NCBI GenBank assembly: GCA_014529385.2
Contig: CM043950.1
Location: 66,422,935-66,486,934 of the forward strand
Origin: Adiantum capillus-veneris
Taxonomy: Eukaryota > Streptophyta > Polypodiopsida > Polypodiales > Pteridaceae
DNA: 64,000 nucleotides
Reading direction: 5' to 3'
Part shown: piece after piece, positions 1 to 10,837 of the stretch
How the letters are laid out: the number at the start of each line of letters is the position of its first letter
How positions within the stretch are numbered: the first letter of the stretch is position 1
Made by a program: the position numbers and the translations under genes
The notes under the pieces: model-generated
Told to the model about the DNA's origin: nothing
Seen by the model: the letters and a program-made list of their open reading frames with translations, nothing else
Databases searched by the model: none

Positions 1-1080
1 AGCATAAGCATTTTCACCGCATGGAACTATTTTCCTGACCGCACGTGAACCACCTCATATAGGTGTTTTTTCAATTAAAATGACCTGTCAACTTCCCAAA
101 TCGTGGGGCTGCCCTTGTGCCTGCTTGACCTAACCTGTAGCACCTATTTAACCAGCCCCTTGGGTGCTTGAAGAAGCCAAAGGAGCAGGAAGAAGAGCCT
201 CTTAGAACCAACAGTACCAAGTATCTGGTGATGGTCATCATCACCAGCGTTTTCTCAGCAAGTACCCCAGTGTTTCTGTTCAGCGTTTTCAGCAACATCA
301 GCATTTTTGCCTTTCCCCTGGTGTCCCGCAGCAGTACCTCAGCGGACAGCCATAGCCTCGTTGCGGTCACCCTTCCCGTTGCGGCCAAGATAGCATTTTC
401 AGTTTCCAGCCAGCCCTACAGTCAGCGTTTTTCAGTTTTCAGCCATTGTAGTCATCGACGACAATAGATCAGCCCTTAGCCTCGCCGCATTTGCAGTACC
501 CCATCAGCATCTCTAGCGATTTCAGTTTTCAGCCCATTAACCTCGCAGTTTCAGCCTTGACCGCAAGTACCATCGTCGTCGTCAAGCATCTCAACATGTA
601 GGACTATTGTATCAGCATTTGTGCAAGTAATAAAGAAAGTACTCGCTTTGGCACTAGAGCAAAGGGGCTCTTGAGGGTGGTTGGGACCCGACATGCCATG
701 TCGTCTATCTTTTCTCTCTCTGCCTATCTCTCTCATTCATTGTCTTCATTTCAGTTCTCTTTTCAAGTGAAGTTAAGTAACCTTGTGTTTGTGCGGACTA
801 CTAGATCCGAGCTAAATCTTTAAACCCTTCCGTTGCACTTGACAGTTGCTAAGGATTTGTTTTGTAAGTTCCATAAGTAAGAGATTGAGCCATGAGTATT
901 TCCATTGTGCCACAAGGTGGGTGACAAGAGCACCAAGACAGGATTATTCCATGTTCTTTAAGGTACATCGTCCTTGCTTGATTGGATGCATTGACATCCG
1001 TCAGCTGAGAGGCCTCACAATGAGCTTTGGGAAGAATGAGGTCATAATCTCTCACACCTCAAGATAGGGTAGGAGCTAGG
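1..1080. other. No recognisable gene; decayed intergenic DNA
   Basis: Only short open frames occur on either strand and none resembles a known family. From about 240 to 560 a degenerate motif close to TTTCAGTTTTCAGCC or CAGCGTTTTCAGC recurs several times at irregular spacing, which suggests an old, worn tandem repeat rather than coding sequence. No RNA gene, long terminal repeat or terminal inverted repeat was seen. Confidence 0.5.
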
Positions 1081-1102
1081 CTACATTCACTCTTGCAAGA
1101 GC

Positions 1103-1887
1103 TTAGATGGAAGTGGTCACTTCATATGTATATCTTGGGGTACGTGTCTCTATGGGATCACTTGCCATGCGGCAATCCCACAAACAATGTCGTTGACTCT
1201 CCATAGGATGGCCATAGGCCGCACATGGTACCGAGAAGCCGCTGTGTACCAACCAACTCGCAACTGCTGTAGCCTTGTGCGCTACCAGCCATTGAAAAAT
1301 AGTAACTCTCCTCGGTTGCCTGCTGTCCCACAATCGCTCCCAAAAAACTGACAGGAACTTAGCCGTGAGATCCTCCTCGTGCCAGTGAAGTGTAGTAGTT
1401 GTGCGAGCCTCTCTCTGTGATGTCAGAATGTGTCGCCCCAAACGAGCTGTGTACTAGAAAAAAGGAGTCCTTGGGGTGGTTGGTTGAAGAGAAAGGATCC
1501 CGCCAGAACCACTCTCCTGGGTCCCACTGCACTCGAGTCTCTTGTCAAAGGACGACTCTCCCACGCCCAAAGCCGCCAGTGTCCTGACTCAAGATCTACT
1601 AGGTCAGGATTGATGACGAGTCCTCCCACAGATGCACACAACTCTAATCCTGTGAAAATAGCACTTTGCAACTTGTGGTGCCTCTACTGAGACTTTGTGA
1701 AGCCGGTCCTCCCCCTGAATCTCGAAAAACATGGGGGGTTACTGTCTCCGAACAAAGCCCTAATTGCAATGAGGACCTCCAAGCGTGTGAAGGCCCCCAT
1801 CCACCAAGGAGCTGCGGCCTCTAGAGGGGTGTGCCACTCAGATGGATTGACAATCTTTCTTCTACCACTTGGCATATCAAACAACAC
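1103..1887 (-). pseudogene. LINE ORF2 remnant, zinc-binding C-terminal region
   Basis: The clearest part is the 112-codon minus-strand frame at 1103-1441. It has the spacing of the plant reverse-transcriptase zinc-binding domain (zf-RVT): FWERLW, then PRRVTIFQWLVAHKATA, then a Cys before a His and a WDC motif (QRHCLWDC). Two further minus-strand frames lie just upstream in coding direction (1423-1671 and 1684-1887) in different phases and may be more of the same decayed reading region. No reverse-transcriptase YADD or endonuclease motif is visible beside it. This is probably a broken, truncated non-LTR retrotransposon end unrelated to the two larger LINEs nearby, whose C-terminal regions look different. 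Confidence 0.55.
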
Positions 1888-2987
1888 GCCTCTACTGTAG
1901 CCACTAAATTGTGAATGGAGCTTAGTGTACCCGCCGAGAGCTTGACTCCAATGGACATACCATCAATATTTATGATGAACAAGAAGACTCATTGTCGATG
2001 AACAAAGTCAACTACACCTCAAAATTTGATGTCGGCGATTACCCAATGAAACTCCCTGCAAATCACTGCTTACCAAAGTCTGGAGGCTATTTGGCTTACA
2101 ACAACTTCTTGACATACCCATAAAGTCCACTACTTGTGCGTCTCTTTCAGTTGAAGACGCTAGGATAACTGATGTACAAAAAGAAAGGGTTTTTTTTGTG
2201 GGGGTGGGGAGCAATGTGAATCAATGGTACCCTTGTTGTTGGTAATTGGCAAACAAGTGCCTTTACTGTGCCAACTCGAATGGTATGAACCCAAATGCAA
2301 ACCGGAGGGATGCTCGTAGTGCGGATAGATGGCTATGCCAACGTAGATGTCCATGAAGGTCATCTCTTAGAAACATGGGACGGGGAATAAGGATGGAGAA
2401 AAGGGTCGGGTTTGGGACGACAAAAGTCAGTGAATGGGGTCGATGCATGGAACAAAAAAAACAAAAACCACTTTTTTTGGTGAATTGTTTGAGCTACACA
2501 AATGTCACGTAGAGGTAACAACTCTTTAAACATTGAAGTACCAAAATAGATAGAAAACATGACTCATACTAGCAAAATACTCCAATAGTACGTTAATTGC
2601 ATAATGACGGATACAAGTAGATTAATACATGCCTCGAGGGATCCAAATGATAAAGGGGCAAAAAAGGCTAAAGCCTAACTAGGGAGGGGGTGGGGGGACA
2701 CAATGTTACAATGACACATCAAGCTCCAAAAGTGCTTGCCTCATCAGAAGGTGGAAGATGAATCTCAACATCCTTTTAGTCAAAGTCATCAAGGTTGAGA
2801 TTAGGTTGTGCCTCTGTCGCGTCCTATGAATGCTCATGGGTGGAAGTGGCCTCATCCTGTGCCATCTCCCAATCAGTGAAGAAATCTGCCTTCTTTGTTA
2901 GGCTCTTGCAAAGCATGCACAAGTAAGCGCTCATAAATGCCATATCATTGGGCTGTGCACCCTAAGATGGTTCCGCTTCCTAGTGCT
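1888..2987. other. No recognisable feature
   Basis: Only short frames are present. There are simple A/T and G runs, such as a T8-G run near 2190 and an A run near 2450. I see no domain, RNA or repeat boundary here. Confidence 0.4.
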
Positions 2988-3176
2988 GTGTCTTTTCCTC
3001 TGTTTTTGTTTTTTGGCTGTTTTGTTTGGTTGGGTTGTTGGACGTTGGCTCGCTGTTCCCCTCTCTGTACTAGGTTCTCCATCCTTTTGGTGTGTCTTTC
3101 CCTCCTTTGTTTTTTGCTGTGGTTGTTTTGTTTGGTTGGGTTGTTGGTTGTTGGCTCGCTGCTCCAGGTTCTCCAT
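2988..3176. repeat. Imperfect tandem duplication, ~104-bp period
   Basis: A block beginning GTGTCTTT and ending GGTTCTCCAT occurs twice in a row (2988-3091, then 3092-3176). Both copies contain the GTTTTGTTTGGTTGGGTTG core and TTGGCTCGCTG. The duplication makes a minus-strand frame at 2945-3376 (143 codons) rich in Lys, Gln, Asn and Pro, with two near-identical internal segments. That frame resembles no family I know, and its composition follows from the repeat, so I do not call it a gene. Confidence 0.65.
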
Positions 3177-3821
3177 AGTGGGTTGATAACATGATTGTCA
3201 TCAGAGCCTCTTGCACTGTCTTCTTGGAGTTCCCTCCCTAGCTCTAGTTTTTGGGAGCCACCTTCAGCAAGTGGAATGAGCTCCTTGTCTGCCCAAGTGC
3301 AACATTTTGCTCGGCATCTTGTGGCCTCCTGCTGCAGTTTTCTTGGTGATGCCAGCTGCTCCTCTATCAATTCCATCTTTGACTGCTCCCTCCCCTATGT
3401 TTCTCCATAGCCTATACTTTCAGATGGTACCAATTGGTGGGCGTTTGCTCGAAGAGCTACCGCCATTTGCAGGTGTTCCTTGCTCCATATCACCAATGGT
3501 GGCTTTTCGGCATACAGTTGCAGAGTGAACTGCTGGTGGGAGTGCCTATCTTTCAAAGGCTTCTGCCACTTGGTTTGCCACGGCACTTTTTACTCCCTTT
3601 AGGAGAGGTTTTTCCTCTGGCCTTTCAGTTCTTACAGTTACTATAGTTTTTGCCCATGTGGCTCATTGATGATTGTATACAGGGTTTCAGTCGTCACATT
3701 CGGGCTTGCTTTGTAACAGTTTGTACTTGCCCTCAGAATCGGCACCACGTTTTGAGGGATTTTCAAATAATAAAAATCAGCGCCCCCCCCCCACCCCCTT
3801 CCCCCCTTCTTTTTTTTGGGG
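3177..3821. other. No recognisable gene; C/T-rich run near 3782-3811
   Basis: Short frames only. The segment ends in a poly-C and poly-T stretch directly before the LINE 3' end described next. On the minus strand that run would lie just after the LINE tail. Confidence 0.4.
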
Positions 3822-4145
3822 GAGAGAAATGAAATGAAATGTTATATTAACACGTCTTCAAAAGCCAAAATGACCTATGAGACCAATGTGTTACAAAATG
3901 GTGAATCTAGTACCATGTCTGGGTACAAAAGAACTAGAATAAAGATACTACTACTAGAATCCATCCTCATCTGCACTTTGGATGTCGAGAGAGTATGGCT
4001 CGAATCCTTTGCTATAGTCTCCATCGATGCTATGTAGCCCCTCTCCTCAATCGTGGCGGTGTGGATCTCCGTAGCTCTAGTGCTCGGTCGATGTGTGCGG
4101 GCCGAGCTCTGCAGTGACGACTGCTCCTCTCGCTCCTCTCTCTCT
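3822..4145 (-). mobile_element. 5'-truncated LINE copy (same family as the 4.3-9.1 kb element)
   Basis: The plus-strand sequence GAGAAATGAAATGAAATGTTATATTAAC followed by AAAATGACCTATGAGACCA matches, with few changes, the 3' end of the larger LINE that starts at 4293. Further in, the AATCCTTTGCTATAGTCTCC block matches GATCCTTTGCTGGAGTCTCC of that element. The similarity stops near 4145, so only about 320 bases of 3' sequence are present, as expected from incomplete reverse transcription. The copy runs into a CT tract and then the long (GA)n tract. Confidence 0.7.
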
Positions 4146-4150
4146 CTCTG

Positions 4151-4294
<144 letters not shown>

Positions 4295-4779
4295 TGAAAT
4301 GATATATTAACTGTTTTCAAAATGACCTATGAGACCATCAGATACAAAGTGGTGAATCTAATACAATGTCTAAAGTACAAGTACAAAAAGTACTGAATGT
4401 AAAAAATGAAAAATGAAAGTTGAAAATGAAATGTGAAATGTGAAAATGTAGAGTAGGCCCTCAATGACACTCTGAGTGTCGTGCTAGAATGCCTCTGATC
4501 CTTTGCTGGAGTCTCCGTCGATGGAGTGTTCTCGTGTGTCTCGGTCGTGGTCATCTCGATCTCCCGAGCTTAGTCGCCCTGTCAATGAGGGTGCCTCTGG
4601 TATGAATGTGGGTACAACCCTGTGCTAGTGGTTGGTCTCCTGGCTCCCTCGATCCAAAGAAGTCTGTGATCTGTCTCTATGATTGTCGTACTCCATGTCT
4701 CCTCAGCAGACTATCTCTATGTCGGTGTAGCTCAAGTAGATATAAGCCAAGTCATCTCTGATCCTGATACCTCATGACT

Positions 4780-7700
4780 CTATCTAGGGGTCCAAAAACC
4801 CTCCCTGAATAAGCAATGGAAGCGCTCTCGTATCTCACAATACACAGTGCAATGGCATATGTAGTGTAGCTTTGTCTCTGGCTCTCTATCGCATAGCTGG
4901 CATATCCTAGACTCCGGTGGTATCCCTCTGAATCTACCCGTCTCAATCCCCAGCTGGTGTGAGGATGTGAGAATCTGACCAATAGCACATCGCAGACCAT
5001 GAGACAAATGAGTGTCCATGTAGCTTGGACGAATCACAAACCCATCTTCCGAAAGTTGGAGAAGATGCTCTTTGTAGAAAGCCATCTTCGTGCCCAACTC
5101 CTGCATCGGCTCTACCCATTTCCTCCTGGTGTCCAACTGTATAAGATCGTGACGAATGAGTCTAATGATCTCCGTGCGTGTGACTGGCAGGGAGGGTGCA
5201 TCCAGGGAATACTGAAAAGGAGGCAATCTATCCATGTTGAAACCATGCCTCTGAAACCATGAGGTCATCTACGCATACCAACATGATGCGTCTCCTTGCA
5301 TCGCTAACTGTCTAGGGGACTCAAGTGCCAATCTAGTATATTTTCCTCTATGTGTATCCCATAGACTGTGCATAAAGGACATTGATCTCGTAAGAGCCTC
5401 AATCTCAATAGGAGGGGCGGCTACCTCCGCTCGAATAATCGCATGTGGTACGGAGGCCTTGGCTCTAATCATCCGGGATATCATAAATACCAAGGGTCTC
5501 TCCATGCTCCTCCAATTGTCATGATTCACCGATGGTCCCCAAACCTTGACCCCATAAAGCATAGTTGAAGCAACCAAATTATCAAAGAGCCATAGCTTTG
5601 TTCGTGGTTCTTGAAACTCAACCTGCGAACACATCCTCTCTAGCCCTCCCAATGCCGCATAGGCTCTGGACAGTCTAGTCTCTGTTGCTCTCCTCAGAGT
5701 AAACCTCGGTCTTGTGAATACCACCCCCAGGTATGTATATTCATCTGTGTACTCCACAGTATCCTGACCATATACGAGTGTAGGTACCGATCTCTTGACC
5801 CACTGTGGTGTGGTGTTAAACACCATAACCTTGGTTTTACCAAGGTTCAAAGACAATCCACTATCCTCTGCAAAGCTGTGCAATGCATCCAACTGTCTCT
5901 GCATGCCCTCTGGTGACTCTGATATCAACACAATATCATCAGCATATAATAATAAAGGGATCCATGTCCCTGCTAGCTGAGCACCTTTGTTGCCCTCTCT
6001 GTCAATGTAGTTAGAGACCTCATCTACATACATACAAAAAAGTGTAGGGGACAAAGGACACCCTTGTTTCACTTCAATAGTGGAATGAACAATGTCAGAA
6101 ATCCCCTCAAGAGTGCGTACTTGGCCAGTCACTGAGTTGTATAAAGCCATGATCCCCCATATGATCTGTGTGGGTACTCCCAACTTCAGTAGCCTACGCA
6201 TCAATCTGGCCCTCGGCACTGTGTCAAATACTTTGCGGAAGTCCACAAAGCAACAATACATCCGTCTTACATGTGCCCTCATTTTTTGCCCATTTACTCG
6301 GTTGCATGGATGCATACAACCGTGCCAATGTGTGCCCTATCATAATAGTATGGTAGTTCCCTGGCACCGTGGGGTCCCCTGCCTTGAAGAGAGGTACAAT
6401 AGTAGATAATCTCCAAGACTCGGGTAGTCCCTCACACATGACACGGTTAAACAACCGCGCAAGAACCTCTGACAGTAAATCTCTAGCATGTATCAAGTGC
6501 TTTGCCACCAAACCCTCATGATCATATGCTCTCCTAGTCCTCATCCTGTCAATGGCGTTCTTCACCATCTCAGTGGTAAAGAAGGTACTAGTGGTTGGAC
6601 ATGGCTCTAGAGGGTCTGGTAATGGTGGTTGCCCATGTACTGTATATAATGATGCTGCATATTGACCCCAAATATCGGGAGAAGTAATCATTGGAGGAGG
6701 TGAGTGTTCATGGAACAGACGCCAGGCCTCACTTGAATCTCGACTCAAAAAGAGTTGATACAAATCACGTTCCATCTGGGCTAAAAAGGCCCACTTCTTC
6801 CGTTGCACTAAACGTCGAAGGGCAATCTGAGACTGTCTGTATGTAATGACTCCAAGTATAAGCTTTCTCTGAATCTGAACTCTCATCTCTTTGCACTCCT
6901 CATCATACCAGCTATTTTGAGGCATGTTCCCAGAACGTCTTCTCTGATCTGGTTGAGTGTGTGGGTATGCCTCTGCTGTTGCCCCATGCAAGATCTTCGT
7001 CAATAGAGTGGTGATCTCCTCCACTGTATATACAGGCTCGGCTGCCCACATCCGCCTGTAAATCTCCTCCACATAGATTGAGTCAATCTCTGGTGTAAAA
7101 GTATACCGTGTGTGTGCAATCCTCCGTGGTGTCTGAAAGGCGCTATATTGGAAAGAGACTGAAAAAGTCAGGAGAGCATGGTCCACTGCTACTCCAACAG
7201 GTCTAGGTCCCACACTGAGATCTTGAATACTAGAGATGAAGCTCGGTGAAGTCATGACATAGTCCACTGTATTGGCCCCATGTCTGTGTGGAAAGCATGT
7301 GAATCCCCCAGACGAAGGAAAAATCTCTAGACATTAAGTATGGCCAAACCATGCGTAGTCGTCATCTCCATGAGATATCTCCCATACTCTGTGTGCTCTC
7401 TGTCCTGTGAGTGTCTGTCAAGCCCCATCTCCGATATATCCATCTCTCTAAGCATCTCCTCCGAGGTATCATAAAATACCGTTTGGGAGTTGGCCGTCCT
7501 GGCATTAAAGTCTCCCAAGAGAATGATATCTCCATCTCTAGAAAACTCCCATATGTCAACATCAAGTATAGAGAAAGGGGATTGCCCTCTAGGTGAGGTA
7601 TAGACTGATGTGCTAGGGGGAAAGTAGCACACAACAATGTATAAGAATCTGCTTGTCTCAGCTCTCAGTCTCACCCACATGTATCTCGCCTGGTCATCTC

Positions 7701-7953
7701 TCCGGACAATTTGTAATAGCGGCTGCAACTCCTCCCTGAATAAGACTGCTACCCCTCTTGAACCTTGACTCCCATGTTGGGATCTAGTGTCTGGCCGACA
7801 AGCTGTCTCCCATGAATAACCAGTCACACTTGGCATCAACTGTCCAGATTTCTGATGTGTCTCTGAGTAAAAGACAATGTCTCTATCTCTGAAGCTATCC
7901 TCAAAGGCACCCACATCCAGCCTATATGATCCATTACAATTCCATGCTGCCAT
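4780..7953 (-). pseudogene. LINE ORF2: endonuclease and reverse transcriptase, broken
   Basis: The frame opens at 7953 with the AP-endonuclease signature (WNCNG, SETH, later GDFNAR and, in the next piece, DYVMTS and DHALL). A break near 7300 separates it from the middle piece (6224-7267), which ends in the first reverse-transcriptase motif around FKAGDPTVPGNY. The third piece (5269-6315) holds FVDFRKVFD, KQGCPLSPTLF and YADDIVLIS, the catalytic aspartate region. The last piece (4780-5268) carries CQLC followed by HYICHC, the C-terminal Cys/His cluster. Where pieces two and three meet, the usual QAGFRxxHSTxDH block of the fingers is absent, so about 30-40 residues appear deleted. Several frame changes mean no full protein can be made. 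Confidence 0.85.
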
Positions 7954-9106
7954 CCGGAGTGTGGTCCCATACGTCTCGCACCGTCATGTTGTGCGTCTTT
8001 CCAAAACCACTTACTTTCCCTTATAAAGGCAATTTTTCCCTTCTCCCTTGCTGCTTTAATCTCTGGCATCAACTCTTGCATATGTGCTATTTGTGCTAAA
8101 GTAAGGTCATCCCCCATAAATATCCCACTTTTCTTAAGTGCTGGTCTCTTCTTCAGGATTTCCTTCCTTGTTTCCAAAGTCGGGAAACACAAAATAAGTG
8201 CTTTCTCTTTGACGTTTCCCTTCTCATCTACTCCCTTCTTTCCTACTCTCCAAGCACCTGTGTGCATAGGTTCCGGGATGCCCATTCGCTGCAAGAGTTC
8301 CTTCACTTCTTCTTCTACATTTTTGGTGTCTTTGATACCAGTAATACGCACATGGAGGGCTCTATTCCTCCTCTTCTGTTCCTCCTCAATGGTCATATTG
8401 ATGATGGTAGAAGTCTGTGCGGCTTCTGGCATCCGGGCCTTCCCTTTCTTTGCACCTTCAATCCATTTTTCTGCTTTGTCAACCTTTTCCTGAGTTTTAA
8501 AAAGGCGCTCCGCCCATGAGGAAGCCTCTTTCGAGTTTTGTTCCTCCCCTTCGCGCAGAGTTTTCACTTGCTCCTTAATTTCTTCGAGATCCTTTAGCAT
8601 CGAGGGCTGATTTCCCCCCTCCATTTTGGGCATAATTTTGCAAGCTGCAAGTTCCCCTTTAAGCTCTTCAATCACTCTATCCTTTTCCTTCATGCACTTT
8701 TCCACATTGGTTTTCCAAGATTCAAAGCTTGCAATTGCCTCATCCAACTTTTTCTGCATAATACATTCCATTACATTCACTCCTGCCCGCATTAGAGCCT
8801 GCATCTCCCCTTTCACAGATAGATACATCTCATCATGATTACCAAGCATCGCTTTATCCAATTCTTTCCTCATATTTGCATACATAGAATTCTTATAACT
8901 CTCTGCGTTTGGGTACATCTCTTTCCTAATTTAATCATCACTTGAACCCTCTCCATCATTAAATCATCTTGGACTCTGACGGTTTTCCTTGCCCGTGGAG
9001 AGCTTGGCGAGAGTATACTATCTCTGTTCCTCCGCTTGAATGTCGCTTTCATTTTTTGTGGGGTGGTGAAGCCACTTGCATCACCATCCTCGACTGGTTG
9101 GTCCAT
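7836..9106 (-). pseudogene. LINE ORF1: coiled-coil / RRM-like nucleic-acid-binding protein, frameshifted
   Basis: The likely N terminus (MDQPVEDGD...) begins at 9106 in one frame and passes near 8925 into the 360-codon frame ending at 7836. The middle is rich in Glu and Lys with heptad-like spacing, so a coiled coil is expected. It is followed by ALHVRITGI and, after a helix, HTGAWRVGKK and ALILCFPTL, the pattern of the RRM-like fold in plant LINE ORF1 proteins. Its last ~40 codons overlap the endonuclease frame in another phase and read as out-of-frame endonuclease, so the original stop or junction has been lost. Proteins of this type bind element RNA in the particle that carries out target-primed reverse transcription. 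Confidence 0.75.
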
Positions 9107-9194
9107 CCGAGAGAGAAGAACAGAGCAAGCACTGAGTCAAGGCCCTCACCCGCTGCCACTGGTGTTGACGTGACAGAGCAATGTAAGTTGTTGC

Positions 9195-9575
9195 AGCCTC
9201 GCCTTGCAGAGGTCTCGCCCTCGCCCTGGTTGGCCTCGCCCTCGTCACCAAGCCCTCGTCCTCGCCCTGGCTGCCCTCGTCCTCGCCTTCGCCCTGATTG
9301 GCTCGCCCTCGCCCTCCTGGCTCGCCCTGGCTGGCTCGCCCTCGCCCTCGCCCTCGCCCTGGCTGGCTTGCCCTCGCCTTTGGCTGGCTCTACTCGCCCT
9401 CGCCCTTGGCTGGCTCTTCTCGTCCTCGCCCTGGCTGGCTTGCCCTCGCCTTTGGCTGGCTCTACTCGCCCTCGCCCTTGGCTGGCTCTTCTCGCCCTCG
9501 TCCTTGGCTGGCTCTTCTCGCCCTCGCCCTTGCTGGCTCGCCCTTGCCCCTCGCCCTCGCCCCTCAGTCAGAGAG
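9195..9575. repeat. GC-rich minisatellite based on CTCGCC / TTGGCTGGCTC
   Basis: A compound array in which CTCGCC hexamers alternate with a longer block containing TTGGCTGGCTCTTCTCGCC. Two ~72-bp blocks (near 9363 and 9435) are almost the same. Plus frames and one minus frame stay open across it because the unit lacks stops, giving Arg/Pro/Ser/Leu/Trp-rich peptides that I take to be spurious. It lies between the two LINEs. Confidence 0.85.
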
Positions 9576-9630
9576 AGACACTCTGTTGAACCAACCGTTC
9601 CGGACGCAATGACGTTGCCCATTTTGCCAA

Positions 9631-9634
<4 letters not shown>

Positions 9635-9672
<38 letters not shown>
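9635..9672. repeat. (AG)n microsatellite on the 3' side of the second LINE
   Basis: Nineteen AG units that stop at the first base of the LINE 3' end (ATTTGATAGATTTTATT). With the tract at 13961-14007 it brackets the element. Confidence 0.9.
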
Positions 9673-9677
<5 letters not shown>

Positions 9678-9845
9678 ATAGATTTTATTATCGTCCTCGG
9701 AGGTCAAATATGACCTATGGGACCAAAGTTACATGTGATGTAGTATGTGTATGGCTGATGAGTGACTCTCGATGCTCCAAAATTGTAGTGATGAGAGTCC
9801 CAATGGAGAGCCCACACTTTGGCTGGGAGAGGAAAGTGTGTAGGT

Positions 9846-10837
9846 CTAAGTTATGGCTGAAAATGTGAGAGAAGCAAGTTCGGATGTGATCAAAAGCTGA
9901 GCCTCTAGTAGTGTGTGGTACTCAGACTCTCGAACTTGCAGTGAGCATAATGTGCACAATCGATTTGACTCTTCTCCATTGCCCCAACGCCCTATCTCGC
10001 ATCGAAGGAAATGGGAGATAAGCCGAATTGTTGCGATAGTGCGTATCGCGGACAAGGGAATAGGCTCAAGCATGTAAGTGTGAGTACGGTTTCCTCTCTC
10101 AGCGAAGAACATGGTTTTGTAGTTGGGGGCAATATAGGTGGTGTAATGTATGAAGCGTGACCCACCGGATTTCTCCCAAGCCGTAATACATTGGCGTTGT
10201 AGAAAAGCTTCATTCACTTGAGAGTCAATTGAAGCATCATGTAGCAAGTGTAATGCATCCCATCTCCCAAACCACTTCTTTATGTCTTGCATCCATCCCG
10301 TGCTCAAGATCTTGCTTTTATGCGTCTTTTGAACTTTTTTGCTTGCTTCCCATGCAATTGTAGGAAGTCGATGGGAGGGGTTTTGACGCATCTTTATCAT
10401 GTACTCCACAACCCTTTCCATGCCCATAACCTCAATTGGAAGAGATCCCGACTCAAGAAGTAGGAGCATATATGGTGTTTGTGTCTTAACTTGGAGAAAG
10501 TTTGTAAGAAAACGCTTTTGGACATTCTCAAACTCTTTCCAAGTAGACTTTGAGATGCTCCCGCCCCACACTTCAACTCCATAAAGAAGAACCGGTGTCA
10601 CCAATGCATCAAAAAGATACTTCTTGAGAACCCAACACTTGATGTTTCCCGCATTACACATGTTCTCAAATGCATAATATGCTCTCTTTCCAACTTCCAA
10701 ACGACGCATAGCACATTCATGCCGCTTGTGATTGGATGGAACCTCAAGGCCAAGGTACTTAAGCTCTCAACAACTTCAAGTGTCTCGTTGTTGTACACAA
10801 TGCATGGCTTCTCCTTATGGTTGGTTTTCACAAGCAT
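9846..10837 (-). pseudogene. Shifted C-terminal part of the second LINE's ORF2
   Basis: Two overlapping minus-strand frames (10598-10837 and 9846-10709) continue the protein after the YADD region: MLVKTNHKEKPCIVYNNETL, then, in the next frame, RRLEVGKRAYYAFENMC and LLYGVEVWGGS, the thumb-side region typical of plant LINEs. The C terminus has CTLC and a later His, but the final Cys of the usual Cys/His cluster is not where expected. At least two frameshifts (near 10837 and near 10710) separate it from the fused frame above. Confidence 0.75.

Noticed and set aside
2945-3376. 143-codon Lys/Gln/Asn-rich minus frame
   Set aside because: It is produced by a tandem duplication of low-complexity DNA; no domain.
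7836-7953. C-terminal ~40 codons of LINE ORF1 as a true protein end
   Set aside because: They overlap the endonuclease start in another phase and read as its out-of-frame translation.
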